Origin: an uncultured bacterium
GTDB taxonomy: Bacteria; Planctomycetota; Phycisphaerae; Phycisphaerales; SM1A02
Length of the DNA: 16,951 nucleotides
Assembly: GCA_903914045.1 (NCBI GenBank)
Contig: CAIWNO010000034.1
Span: forward strand, 1 to 16,951
Reading direction: 5' to 3'
Below the pieces are notes generated by a model. It had not been told where the DNA came from. It searched no databases and saw only the letters and a list, made by a program, of their open reading frames with translations. Each line of letters starts with the position of its first letter. Within the stretch, counting starts at the first letter, position 1. Below are positions 7,093 to 14,630 of this stretch, piece by piece. The translations under genes and the position numbers were made by a program.

Positions 7093-7235
7093 GTTTAATT
7101 TGGGAAATTTTCAAAAATTGGTATTTAAGAATTGGGCTGACAAAGGCTTTAGTTCTCATAAAATCATCAATGGTTCTAAGAATTTGGAGCCATTTAGAAA
7201 GAGTGCAATCGTAATGGATTTCTGGGGTTCTTAAA

Positions 7236-7272
7236 AACACATACGGCCCCGTCTTTTGGACGAGGCCGTATG
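7236..7272 (-). terminator. Terminator of the proximal flp pilin gene
   Basis: A 14-bp stem, 7240-7253 with 7259-7272, followed on the minus strand by TGTTTTTAAG. It is nearly the same sequence as the terminator of the other pilin copy. One base differs (G7246 here, A6774 there), which turns a G-U wobble into a G-C pair in the RNA, so the fold is kept. It lies 20 bp past the pilin stop codon. Confidence 0.87.
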
Positions 7273-7292
7273 GAAACATTCATTTTTGTAAC

Positions 7293-7472
7293 TTACTCGC
7301 CGCTCTGATCGCCCAAGATGGAGATCATGTCCGATTGCTTGGCTTGAAGTTCATCCTTCAAAGCAGTAAGACCAGTGGCTGCGCCACCCGCCATTACCAC
7401 TGCGGTAATTCCGTACTCAACAGCTGCGGTGCCACGTTCATCTGCAATAAAATTTAGAATCCAATTTTTCAT
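7293..7472 (-). CDS. flp: Flp-type pilin, proximal copy
   Basis: A 59-aa prepilin, easily missed because it is so short. The leader MKNWILNFIADERG ends at the G14 processing site. The mature chain begins TAAVEYGITAVVMAGG, has the conserved Glu5-Tyr6 pair, and ends DQSGE then TAA. AAAGGA lies 6 nt before the ATG. It is in tandem with the distal copy, 472 bp apart start to start, and the two mature pilins differ only by two conservative Ser/Thr exchanges. It follows the TadD-like gene after 155 bp and ends in its own terminator, so it can be expressed as a short, abundant message apart from the assembly genes. The role is as pilus subunit, processed by the A24 peptidase encoded at the head of the locus. 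Confidence 0.93.
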   Translation of the reverse strand: MKNWILNFIADERGTAAVEYGITAVVMAGGAATGLTALKDELQAKQSDMISILGDQSGE

Positions 7473-7534
7473 TTTCAGTCCTTTGTAAATTTTAGTAAAA
7501 ACAAATACACCTCAACACGTTGTTGTATGTACCA

Positions 7535-7546
7535 CATGTTTACATG
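7535..7546. promoter_or_regulatory. Short inverted repeat upstream of the proximal flp gene
   Basis: CATGT-TT-ACATG, a 5-bp inverted repeat with a 2-bp centre, 63 bp before the proximal pilin start codon and inside an AT-rich 155-bp gap. It has the size of a small operator, but such repeats are also expected by chance. Confidence 0.15.
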
Positions 7547-7627
7547 ATTTAAACCAGTAGTCAAGTAACTGTCTAATAAAAATCTACATTAAGTATTAAG
7601 ACTTGAAATAAAGGTCTAATAATATGG

Positions 7628-8233
7628 TCATTTTATTGAAAAATTTGGCCTTGATTTGGTTGCAATTTCAATATTTCGCTGGACTTCAGTTTCTGGAAGT
7701 ACACGGCTCCAAAGCTCTTTGGCGGCTGTTTCATCACCGGCGATGGCCTTTACCAAGGCTAGGTTGGCTACGTATTCGGCATCGTTCGGGTCGATCGCAT
7801 AGGCCGCATTAAAATCCACGGTTGCGGCCGGAAGATCCGCTGCCAGCAAATGGCACATGCCTCGATTGTTTACAAGTATTGGTTGGTTTGGAAATCGTTC
7901 AAGTCCGCGGTTAAGCCACTTGATGGCCTCCGCGTTGCGACCATCAATAAGCAATACCTCCGCACCCTCCGTATAGGTGCCTAAATAATTTGGAAATTCT
8001 TGCAGCATGCGATCCAAGATATAGCCAGCCCTAGCAGTGTCCCCTTTGGCGGCAAGAACCCGTGCCGTAAGTTGAAGGGTTTCCGGCGACGCAGGCTTCA
8101 TGGTTCCACCTTCAAACCAGTCAGGTTCCGATGGCACTTGACTGGTTGTCTCGCAACCCAATGGACTAAGAATGAGCATGGCGGCGACAAGTCCGCAAGC
8201 AGCAAGGCCTAGACGCAATTGATGTGCAATCAT
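7628..8233 (-). CDS. TadD-like TPR lipoprotein
   Basis: A 201-aa probable lipoprotein. A hydrophobic N-terminus (residues 8-26) ends at PLGC with Cys27, an acceptable though not ideal lipobox. Residues about 50-180 hold roughly four tetratricopeptide repeats, for example TLQLTARVLAAKGDTARAGY, then WLNRGLERFPNQP and FNAAYAIDPNDAEYVANLAL with the usual small and aromatic TPR positions. Tad loci regularly carry such a gene (TadD), thought to act as a pilotin or scaffold for the secretin at the outer membrane. Its ATG overlaps the stop of the CpaD-like gene by 4 nt (ATGA), pointing to coupled translation. It is the last assembly gene before the pilins. The TadD role is inferred from TPRs, lipidation and position. 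Confidence 0.78.
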   Translation of the reverse strand: MIAHQLRLGLAACGLVAAMLILSPLGCETTSQVPSEPDWFEGGTMKPASPETLQLTARVLAAKGDTARAGYILDRMLQEFPNYLGTYTEGAEVLLIDGRNAEAIKWLNRGLERFPNQPILVNNRGMCHLLAADLPAATVDFNAAYAIDPNDAEYVANLALVKAIAGDETAAKELWSRVLPETEVQRNIEIATKSRPNFSIK

Positions 8234-8850
8234 GGGGTTCCTCCTGATGACTTTCCATCCCCGGCATTATTTAATATCTTTCCGCCCGATTCCTTCATGG
8301 GTGATTTTCGAATGTCTTCACGGATCAGCACGGCATCGATGGTGTTGACGCCGGCTCCGCCCGTTGATTCATCGCCAATCTTCACGCGAGTCAAGTCAAT
8401 GCCAGCCTCCACAAGAGTTGCTCGGACCTGCTCAATTCTTGCCGCATGCAATGTATCGCTGGTCGTTCCGCGCGGCACAGAAATGCGACCGCCATCGTCG
8501 CGCATGGCTTCAGCCAGAATGGCCACGTCGCGTTTGCCTAGATTTGAAAGTTTCGCTGAATCAGGTTTGAAATGCATTTCGTACAAGGTGCGTTGCTTGA
8601 TCACGCCCAAGCGGGTTTGGTCGTTGAAAGGCTCGCGCGCATATTCCTTGTCCACTGCAAGCTGCACATCATCTTTCAGAATGACACTATCGGTATGTTT
8701 TGGTGGGGGCTTGCTGCATCCCGTAACGGAAAGAATGACTGTGACTAGAAGATGAAGGACAAGAATTGCATGAAACTGTTTGACTATTGCAGGCAATGAA
8801 TTCAAGCAGCGCAAGGATGGGCTTATGTTTTTTTGCAGGGTTTTTTTCAT
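8230..8850 (-). CDS. CpaD-like pilus-assembly lipoprotein
   Basis: A 206-aa lipoprotein with a canonical lipobox SVTGC (Cys45) after an unusually long N-terminal region of about 24 residues and a hydrophobic core. The later part (MHFKPDSAKLSNLGKRDV, then RISVPRGTT and AARIEQVRATLVEAGI with VKIGDE) follows the CpaD/OmpA-like pattern: F...L......L, a strand, then an R-rich helix with V..L...GI. In Caulobacter CpaD is an outer-membrane lipoprotein needed for the CpaC secretin. The ATG at 8850 is chosen for the GGAAA site about 8 nt upstream; the frame is open back to a TTG at 8895 that would overlap the tadC stop by 4 nt. The tail is Gly/Ser/Pro-rich and partly basic. Family assignment rests on pattern, signal and context. 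Confidence 0.6.
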   Translation of the reverse strand: MKKTLQKNISPSLRCLNSLPAIVKQFHAILVLHLLVTVILSVTGCSKPPPKHTDSVILKDDVQLAVDKEYAREPFNDQTRLGVIKQRTLYEMHFKPDSAKLSNLGKRDVAILAEAMRDDGGRISVPRGTTSDTLHAARIEQVRATLVEAGIDLTRVKIGDESTGGAGVNTIDAVLIREDIRKSPMKESGGKILNNAGDGKSSGGTP

Positions 8851-8891
8851 GGTTATTTTTCCGTTTCCGGGATTCATTTTTCTGGTGAGTT

Positions 8892-9791
8892 TCAATCAGC
8901 CGTTGATTTTTGAAGAGCGTCGACCATCATCAGAACAATTGGTCCAAAGATGAGCAAGATGGTCGCTGGCAACATCATGGCGGCCAATGGAATGAGCATT
9001 TTAACCGAGGCCTGATGGGCGCGTTCTTCAAGCACTTGAATTTCCTCGTGTCGAAGTGAGTCGCAAAGCACCTGGATCATGAGCGACATTCCGGTGCCGA
9101 ATCTTTCGGTTTGTTCAAGCAGTGAACCCAATGAGCGGAATTGCGTGACTCCAGTTCTTTCTGTGGCTGCCATGAGTGACTCTCCCCATCGAACACCAAA
9201 GCCGACTTCAAGATTAATCCAACGCATTTCTTGCGCAATGGCATCGCTTGCGCTTTCGAGAGTTTTTGAAACAGTCTCCCATGCGGTTGGCAGACTCATG
9301 CCACCTTGAACAGAAATTTGCAGCAGATCAAGCATGACCGGAAATTCTGAAACAATTTCAATGCGCCGCTTTGCGACGCGCCATTCAAGCCAAGAACGGG
9401 GAATCCACCATCCAATGACGGCGCCCATACAACCGGCAAGAAAAATTGCGGTGGGTGATGGATTCAAACTACTCGCAAACCAAGAGCAACACGTTACGGC
9501 AAGAACTAAAATCAGAGCATGAATGGCAACGAATTTCAATTGCGCGTTGGGCGTTGCAAATCCGGCGACGGTGAATGTGCGTCGTATTGACTTTGGCAGC
9601 AAGGCGATGAGTCCGCGTTGTTGATCTGTGAACGCCCAAGGATCGATCGTGCCGCGAGCAATGGCAGGCACGGTGGTTTTGCTGGTCACGTTGCGTTTGG
9701 CGTACCAGCGAGCGATCAGACTTAATCCCACCACGGCGATCAGGGTCGCTCCACCCGCGATCAGAGGCAGAATGATCACGATGGTTTCCAT
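8892..9791 (-). CDS. tadC: Tad inner-membrane platform protein TadC
   Basis: A 299-aa membrane protein of the type II secretion F (GspF/PilC) family. TM segments are visible at about 5-28, 88-106, 112-130 and 265-290. The T2SSF cytoplasmic helical domain lies between, with FPVMLDLLQISVQGGMSLPTA and the typical TadC stretch RFGTGMSLMIQVLCDSLRHE followed by ERAHQASVKMLIPLA. With TadB it forms the platform on which the ATPase TadA acts to push pilin out of the membrane. Its ATG lies inside the end of tadB (16-nt overlap), and there is no separate ribosome site, so translation is likely coupled. The length is within the usual 290-330 aa. Confidence 0.92.
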   Translation of the reverse strand: METIVIILPLIAGGATLIAVVGLSLIARWYAKRNVTSKTTVPAIARGTIDPWAFTDQQRGLIALLPKSIRRTFTVAGFATPNAQLKFVAIHALILVLAVTCCSWFASSLNPSPTAIFLAGCMGAVIGWWIPRSWLEWRVAKRRIEIVSEFPVMLDLLQISVQGGMSLPTAWETVSKTLESASDAIAQEMRWINLEVGFGVRWGESLMAATERTGVTQFRSLGSLLEQTERFGTGMSLMIQVLCDSLRHEEIQVLEERAHQASVKMLIPLAAMMLPATILLIFGPIVLMMVDALQKSTAD

Positions 9792-10624
9792 TCGCGAAGG
9801 GATTCAATGCGGCTAAATCGCTGGATCATGACCAGACCAAGGACAAGAAGAATAATGGAGAACCCTAAAATGGCGTTGCCCGATTTTCCATCAAGTAAGA
9901 ATTCGCGATAGCCATCTATAAGTGTGCACATCAATGGAACCACGATCATTGGGAGCAACACAAACACGGTGGCCGCGGCGCGGCTGTACGCAACAATGGT
10001 TTTAGCTCTACGTCGAACTCGATCTAAATCAATCAAGGAACGAGCAAGACGATCCGTGGTGTCCGCCAAGTTTCCGCCCGCGGCGACTTGAATGATCAAC
10101 GCAAGACCGAACGCGCGAAGCGACGCCAGTGGAGATTGCAGCAGAACGCGGCGAACAGCCAGAACCAATTCCTCACCCATGCTTTCGCGTTGAACAATTT
10201 GGCGGAAGGCAGCCTGTGTTTCGCCACGACTCTCTAAAGCCAGAATGTGAAGCATGCCCGACATTGGAATTCCAGCTCGTAGCGAACGACTCGCGCCACC
10301 AATGGCCTCGATGGCGTATTGCTCTTCTCGTTGAGTTCGTTTCTGTTGAATACGGCTGCGAATTATGACATTGGCGCCGTACCAAACCACGAACATCGCA
10401 AATGCCAAGCTTGGATTGCGCGAAATCTGCCAAGTGATTCCAGCCAAGACAACTCCACCAATCAGCGCAACATTTGCATTTGTTTTTTTGATTTGAATGG
10501 GTTCAAGAATTTCTTTTGTGGCGGGTTTCGAACGCTGTAGCGCGGGCAGCATGAAAAATATCCACGCCATCAACACAATGCCCGCCGTGAGGAATGGCAC
10601 CAACATTGACTGCAACAAGATCAC
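9776..10624 (-). CDS. tadB: Tad inner-membrane platform protein TadB
   Basis: A 282-aa membrane protein, the TadB partner of TadC. It has an N-terminal TM (about 6-26), a second hydrophobic region (53-87), the T2SSF cytoplasmic domain from about 105 to 215 (EAIGGASRSLRAGIPMSGML, ALIIQVAAGGNLADTTDRL) and two C-terminal TM segments (about 222-240 and 255-273). TadB-type features are the single T2SSF domain and the AGGNLAD motif. It starts with GTG, which overlaps the tadA stop by 4 nt (GTGA), and its end overlaps tadC by 16 nt. It is slightly shorter than typical TadB (about 300-320 aa) but looks complete. Confidence 0.92.
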   Translation of the reverse strand: MILLQSMLVPFLTAGIVLMAWIFFMLPALQRSKPATKEILEPIQIKKTNANVALIGGVVLAGITWQISRNPSLAFAMFVVWYGANVIIRSRIQQKRTQREEQYAIEAIGGASRSLRAGIPMSGMLHILALESRGETQAAFRQIVQRESMGEELVLAVRRVLLQSPLASLRAFGLALIIQVAAGGNLADTTDRLARSLIDLDRVRRRAKTIVAYSRAAATVFVLLPMIVVPLMCTLIDGYREFLLDGKSGNAILGFSIILLVLGLVMIQRFSRIESLREWKPS

Positions 10625-11937
10625 TTTGAATCCTTGTGGGACAGCGGACCAGCGGTAAAAATTGATGGGTCAATCGAAAGTCCGCGCGCGTGGAGACGTT
10701 CCATAAAATAAGGTTTGTGCCCACTGGCGAAGAACCGTCCGTGGAGTTGTCCGTCACGCACCCCTTCAAGATTAAAGTTGTGCAACACAGTGACACGAAT
10801 TCCATTTTCGTCGCTGCCACCAAGTTCCACCACTTCGTTCACAACGCGTCGACCATCGGGCAAACGAGCCAAATGCACAACCATGTCAATGGCGGAAGCG
10901 ATGTATTCGCGTAGCACACGAATCGGCATGTCGAAGCCGCCCATGGAAAGCATGGACTCCAGCCGCGTGAGCGTGTCTTTGGCGCTGTTGGCATGAAGCG
11001 TGGTCATGGAACCTTCGTGCCCAGTGTTCATGGCCTGCATCATGTCAAAGGCTTCGGCGCCGCGGCATTCACCCACAATGATGCGGTCCGGCCGCATGCG
11101 TAGCGCGTTGCGAAGAAGTTCTCTGGCTTCAATGGCACCCACACCTTCCACATTGGCGGCGCGTGTTTCTAGACGGACAACATGACCGCCTTCCAATCGA
11201 AGTTCGGCCGCATCTTCAATAGTGATGACCCGTTCACTTTTATCAATGGCCGATGATGCGGCATTGAGCATGGTTGTTTTTCCAACACCCGTACCACCCG
11301 AGAAAATAATATTGAGTCGACCAGCGACCGCCGCGCGCAGCAGAGTCGCGGTCGCATTTGGGAGTGTTCCAAGTTGAACGAGGCCATCCAAACCAAGCGC
11401 TTGTTTGGGAAAGCGTCTAATACTAAGTTGGGCGCCGTCCACGGCCAGCGGCGCAATGATGGCGTTGATGCGTGACCCATCGGCTAGGCGCGCATCCACC
11501 ATGGGACTGCGTTCATCAATACGCCGCCCCGCATTGCGAACGATGCGTTGAATGACATGCATCAAATGCGCGGCGTCCCTGAACTGCGCGTTGCATTGCT
11601 CCAACAGACCTTTTCGCTCAATAAAGACACGATCAGGACTGACCACAAGAATGTCCGTGATGGATTCATCAGCCATCAGGGGCTCAAGCGGACCAAGCCC
11701 GAACATGTCATCAAGCACGCCTTGCACAAGCCACTCTTGATCTTGTTTGGAATGAGTCGACCCCAACTGTTCCAGCAATTGCAACACGCGGTTGGTGCAT
11801 TGAGCAACAAGTTGGTCGCGGTCCATTTGATCGGCGGCGGAAAAATCAAACTTGCTTACAAGCCGTGTATGTAAATTGCGCCGCAGCGTGACAAGAGCTG
11901 GGTCATTCACCGGACTGCCGGCTTCAACATTCTTCAC
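10621..11937 (-). CDS. tadA: Tad pilus ATPase TadA/CpaF
   Basis: A 438-aa hexameric secretion ATPase that powers Flp pilus assembly from the cytoplasmic face. Motifs appear in the expected order: an N-terminal CpaF region (LDDMFGLGPLEPLMADESIT), Arg-rich ERSPMVDARLADGSRINAI, Walker A GGTGVGKTT (residues 214-222), the Asp box VITIEDAAEL (237-246), Walker B RPDRIIVGE (282-290) and the His box GHEGSMTTLHANS (306-318). All key residues are intact (K220, E290). The GTG start overlaps the stop of the upstream CpaB-secretin gene by 4 nt, and its own stop overlaps tadB. In many Tad loci a tadZ/cpaE gene lies between secretin and tadA; here there is none. The C-terminus has a short basic tail. Confidence 0.96.
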   Translation of the reverse strand: MKNVEAGSPVNDPALVTLRRNLHTRLVSKFDFSAADQMDRDQLVAQCTNRVLQLLEQLGSTHSKQDQEWLVQGVLDDMFGLGPLEPLMADESITDILVVSPDRVFIERKGLLEQCNAQFRDAAHLMHVIQRIVRNAGRRIDERSPMVDARLADGSRINAIIAPLAVDGAQLSIRRFPKQALGLDGLVQLGTLPNATATLLRAAVAGRLNIIFSGGTGVGKTTMLNAASSAIDKSERVITIEDAAELRLEGGHVVRLETRAANVEGVGAIEARELLRNALRMRPDRIIVGECRGAEAFDMMQAMNTGHEGSMTTLHANSAKDTLTRLESMLSMGGFDMPIRVLREYIASAIDMVVHLARLPDGRRVVNEVVELGGSDENGIRVTVLHNFNLEGVRDGQLHGRFFASGHKPYFMERLHARGLSIDPSIFTAGPLSHKDSK

Positions 11938-14075
11938 GGCGCCGCGGTCTCAATGATGGGAGGTTCCGGCGGCACGGCAACTGATGCGTTTGTCGTGGCG
12001 GGGGTGTTGGTTACGGGCGATGGCGCGGCTTTGATTGTTTCAGGAAAAACTTCGCCAGAAGGAGTGGCGGGAAAAACATCAGAGGCCGAAACGCGTGGAT
12101 CATCAGGTCTGCGCAAAGCGCCAGGACCACGTAGACCCCCAAGACCAAGAACCTTTAATCGCGCCAGCGGCTTTCCAGCTTTAGTTGCTCCAGCGAGTGA
12201 ACCTTCCATAAATAGTTCCCAATCGTTTGGAGTTTCATGAAGTTCGCCAGGCATTGGACGCACCGTTCCATTGTCAAGCGGTTCGACAAGTTCGGCGGTG
12301 ACCATCACCACCAATTCAGTCTGATCTTCTTCGTATCGAACGCTTCGAAAGAGCACGCCAAGCACGGGAATATCGCCAAGAATTGGAACTTTGGAAACGC
12401 GTCCCTGTTCCTTGGTGCGAAGCAGGCCAGCCATGGCGAATGATTGACCGCTTCCAAGTTCCACGGTTGTGCTTGACCTGCGCGTGATCACGCTTGGAAT
12501 AGTGAAACCGTTTTGTCGAAGCGAACCAATCTCGCTGAGCTCGCTGACTTCCGGAGCCACTTCCAAACGAATGCGTCCTTGACCGAGCACTTCAGGGCGG
12601 AAGTTCAATCGCACGCCAAATTCTTTGTACTCAATGGTGACCGCGCTGCTAGCGCCGGAATTTTGCACCACTGGAATTGGAAATGCTCCACCAACTAAAA
12701 AAGTTGCGCGCTCTCCGCTTACGGCCACCAAGTTTGGCTCAGCCAGTAAACGCACATATCTATTTTCGGAAAGAGCTTGAATATAAAATTCTAAATCAGA
12801 GCCTGGAACGCCTCCGAACAAAGTGACGGCGCTTGAAACTGGAAAACTATTGAAGCCAAAGTTTGGGCTGCTGACGCCGCTTGCTTCAGTGGCTGGACCA
12901 GCAATGGTGGCTGTTTGCGCAGCGCCCGCACCCGGCGCAATTGAAACTGGTTGGAATGGAGACGACCCGCCTGGAGCTTGGTAGCCGCCGAAAAACGAAT
13001 TACCACCAGCCACGGCGCCAAACGCAAGCTCGCGCAAGGCAAATCGGCTGGCCTCGGCAATTCGCACGCGTAATTGCACTTGCTGCACGCCCGCAATTCG
13101 AGAGAGATCAACCCACTTTATTCCAGTGCCCGTCATAAAGTTTCGGATCAGCGTGGCGGTGGCAAGGTCTGGCATTGTGCCGTGCAGCGCCAATGTTCCA
13201 TCAATTTCCTCAATTTGAAGGTCGACACTGAAGATGCGGCACAGTTTGGATTCCAACTGCTTTGCCTGCTTTGCAAGCGGGGACGAATAGATTGGCGGCG
13301 CATTAGGGGCGGTCCCTTTGACATTTGAAGTTGATGGGTCAGCTGATCCAACGCCAAGTAGCGACTTGGTTGTTGCAACGGCGAAATTGTTTGGGTCAGT
13401 CAGTTTGTCCGCATCCGAGCGCAACGTGATTCCAATGGTGCCGCGCACGCCAGCAAGTTCAACTTGTGCGGCTTGCTCTGGCGTAACCGCAAGAGTGACA
13501 GAGAGTCTGCGTTGATTGACGCGGCGTTCGCTAGCAGTTGTTTCATTGGGTTTAATTCCGACCGCCTCATCATTCACGGCAAGAACGCGAATTCTCTCCA
13601 GCACGGTTCGCGTGATTGTTTCTTTCGGTGCATTTGCAGCCCCAGGCATTTCCATTGTTGCAAGCAGGTCAACTAAAGCGCCGGGATACAGAACCACGCC
13701 TGGTGCCGTATCGTGAAGAACCACAGTAATTGCTCTGTATCCCGCTGGAAGTTGGCTGGCAATCATGGCGCCTGATCCCTGTTGGATCAAATCTTCCTCT
13801 CGAAACATTTGACCCTTTTGCATGGGCACAACTAATGTGCGACCCACCAACGCGGAGCGTGAAGAAATTGCATTTTTCACATTGCCTTTGGCGGGCATAG
13901 TCGTTAGATCTTCCGCGACCAGTTGAGTTCCTGCAGGGATGTCCCGTGCGGTCACAATCATTTCGATTGGAACCGAACCTTTACCGGCGGAAAATAAATT
14001 CTGCATCATGATTGACAGCAAGGCTGCAACCACGGCCATAACGAGTCCAATCATGATGATTCGTGATGTTTTCAA
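11934..14075 (-). CDS. CpaB-secretin (CpaB-CpaC) fusion protein
   Basis: One unbroken 713-aa frame carries two proteins that are normally separate. Residues 1-30 are an N-terminal membrane or signal segment. Residues about 36-100 are a SAF domain (VTARDIPAGTQLVAEDL, then LVVPMQKGQ) and 112-220 the RcpC/CpaB domain (GYRAITVVL, GALVDLLAT, TLAVTPEQAAQVELA). After a linker (about 225-265) a BON-like region follows (SVDLQIEEIDGTLALHGTMP) and VQLRVRIAEASR. From about 425 to 600 lies the secretin domain: LLAEPNLVAVSGERATFLVG, FGVRLNFRPEV, VPILGDIPVLGVLFRS, TELVVMVTAELVEPL. A Pro/Thr-rich tail ends the protein. The usual N-terminal secretin domain and a second signal peptide are missing, so CpaB seems to replace them. 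The start is TTG at 14075 without a clear ribosome site; an ATG at 14054 is possible. Confidence 0.93.
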   Translation of the reverse strand: MKTSRIIMIGLVMAVVAALLSIMMQNLFSAGKGSVPIEMIVTARDIPAGTQLVAEDLTTMPAKGNVKNAISSRSALVGRTLVVPMQKGQMFREEDLIQQGSGAMIASQLPAGYRAITVVLHDTAPGVVLYPGALVDLLATMEMPGAANAPKETITRTVLERIRVLAVNDEAVGIKPNETTASERRVNQRRLSVTLAVTPEQAAQVELAGVRGTIGITLRSDADKLTDPNNFAVATTKSLLGVGSADPSTSNVKGTAPNAPPIYSSPLAKQAKQLESKLCRIFSVDLQIEEIDGTLALHGTMPDLATATLIRNFMTGTGIKWVDLSRIAGVQQVQLRVRIAEASRFALRELAFGAVAGGNSFFGGYQAPGGSSPFQPVSIAPGAGAAQTATIAGPATEASGVSSPNFGFNSFPVSSAVTLFGGVPGSDLEFYIQALSENRYVRLLAEPNLVAVSGERATFLVGGAFPIPVVQNSGASSAVTIEYKEFGVRLNFRPEVLGQGRIRLEVAPEVSELSEIGSLRQNGFTIPSVITRRSSTTVELGSGQSFAMAGLLRTKEQGRVSKVPILGDIPVLGVLFRSVRYEEDQTELVVMVTAELVEPLDNGTVRPMPGELHETPNDWELFMEGSLAGATKAGKPLARLKVLGLGGLRGPGALRRPDDPRVSASDVFPATPSGEVFPETIKAAPSPVTNTPATTNASVAVPPEPPIIETAAP

Positions 14076-14210
14076 TGTATTAATTTTAAAGTGAACATGC
14101 TACAAAGTCTTGCTTCGCAGCCATATATCGACATAAATTATGGATAAAGAGGGGTTGACTTTAAAGATTTTTCCATTTTGCGATGTTGGCAGAATGGCGC
14201 ATCCGCTAGG

Positions 14211-14630
14211 TCAGGGTTCGGGTTCCTTCACCATGCTCGCTCTTCCCTTTAAACTTGTGGGAAGAGGCATAAAACTGCTTAATCCGAGCAGTTGAACTTG
14301 CGAATATGGAGTTTCAACCATGACCACAATTGGTGTTCCAAATACTGCATTGGCAGGGTCTTGTGGACTTATGGTAATTGTCGTCCCTGCAATTCCGACA
14401 TCAGAAAGGGCGGAATTTACGCTATTTTGGACATCTGAATTTGTTGAACCGGAAAGCGCTGCCACGCGCGCTCCAATACTTGCGACATGATCAAGTTGGA
14501 TTATTTTCAGAACCGCCCAACCATATTCAAACCCTGAAAAAAGCAAAGCGACAAAAACGGGCAGAACCAACACCATTTCTACGGTTTCCGCGCCACGGAT
14601 TCCAAGGTTCCAGAGTTTTTGTGTCTTCAC
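14211..14630 (-). CDS. tadE: TadE-like pseudopilin
   Basis: A 139-aa minor pilin or pseudopilin of the TadE/TadG family. The N-terminus has the short basic leader and processing site RG-AETVEM (cut after G13), with Glu at mature position 5 as the peptidase requires, then the hydrophobic helix VLVLPVFVALLFSGFEYGWA. The C-terminal globular part (about 50-139) contains the usual TadE stretch of small residues VASIGARVAALSG and ends MVKEPEP. The GTG start overlaps the prepilin peptidase stop by 4 nt (GTGA) and follows AAGGAG at 4 nt. A 135-bp gap, the largest between the assembly genes, separates it from the CpaB-secretin gene; I see no clear promoter or terminator in it. Confidence 0.85.
   Translation of the reverse strand: MKTQKLWNLGIRGAETVEMVLVLPVFVALLFSGFEYGWAVLKIIQLDHVASIGARVAALSGSTNSDVQNSVNSALSDVGIAGTTITISPQDPANAVFGTPIVVMVETPYSQVQLLGLSSFMPLPTSLKGRASMVKEPEP

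Larger units (their letters stand above)
7233..7487. repeat. Direct repeat, pilin-terminator unit, copy 2
   Basis: Partner of 6761-7015, offset by 472 bp. The AT-rich spacer upstream of each copy is not duplicated in any way I can see, so the unit ends near the ribosome site. Confidence 0.88.

Noticed and set aside
6761..7487. Mobile element or CRISPR-like origin for the repeat around the pilin genes
   Set aside because: The repeat is a two-copy pilin gene with its terminator. There are no terminal inverted repeats, no transposase and no regular spacers.
8219..8755. 178-codon plus-strand frame opposite the CpaD-like gene
   Set aside because: It is antisense to a lipoprotein gene with a clear lipobox and operon context, and has no domain or ribosome site of its own.
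14076..14210. Possible promoter before the CpaB-secretin gene (CATAAT with a TTTAAA 17 bp upstream on the minus strand)
   Set aside because: The -10 is good but the -35 is weak in an AT-rich gap, and nothing else supports a start there.
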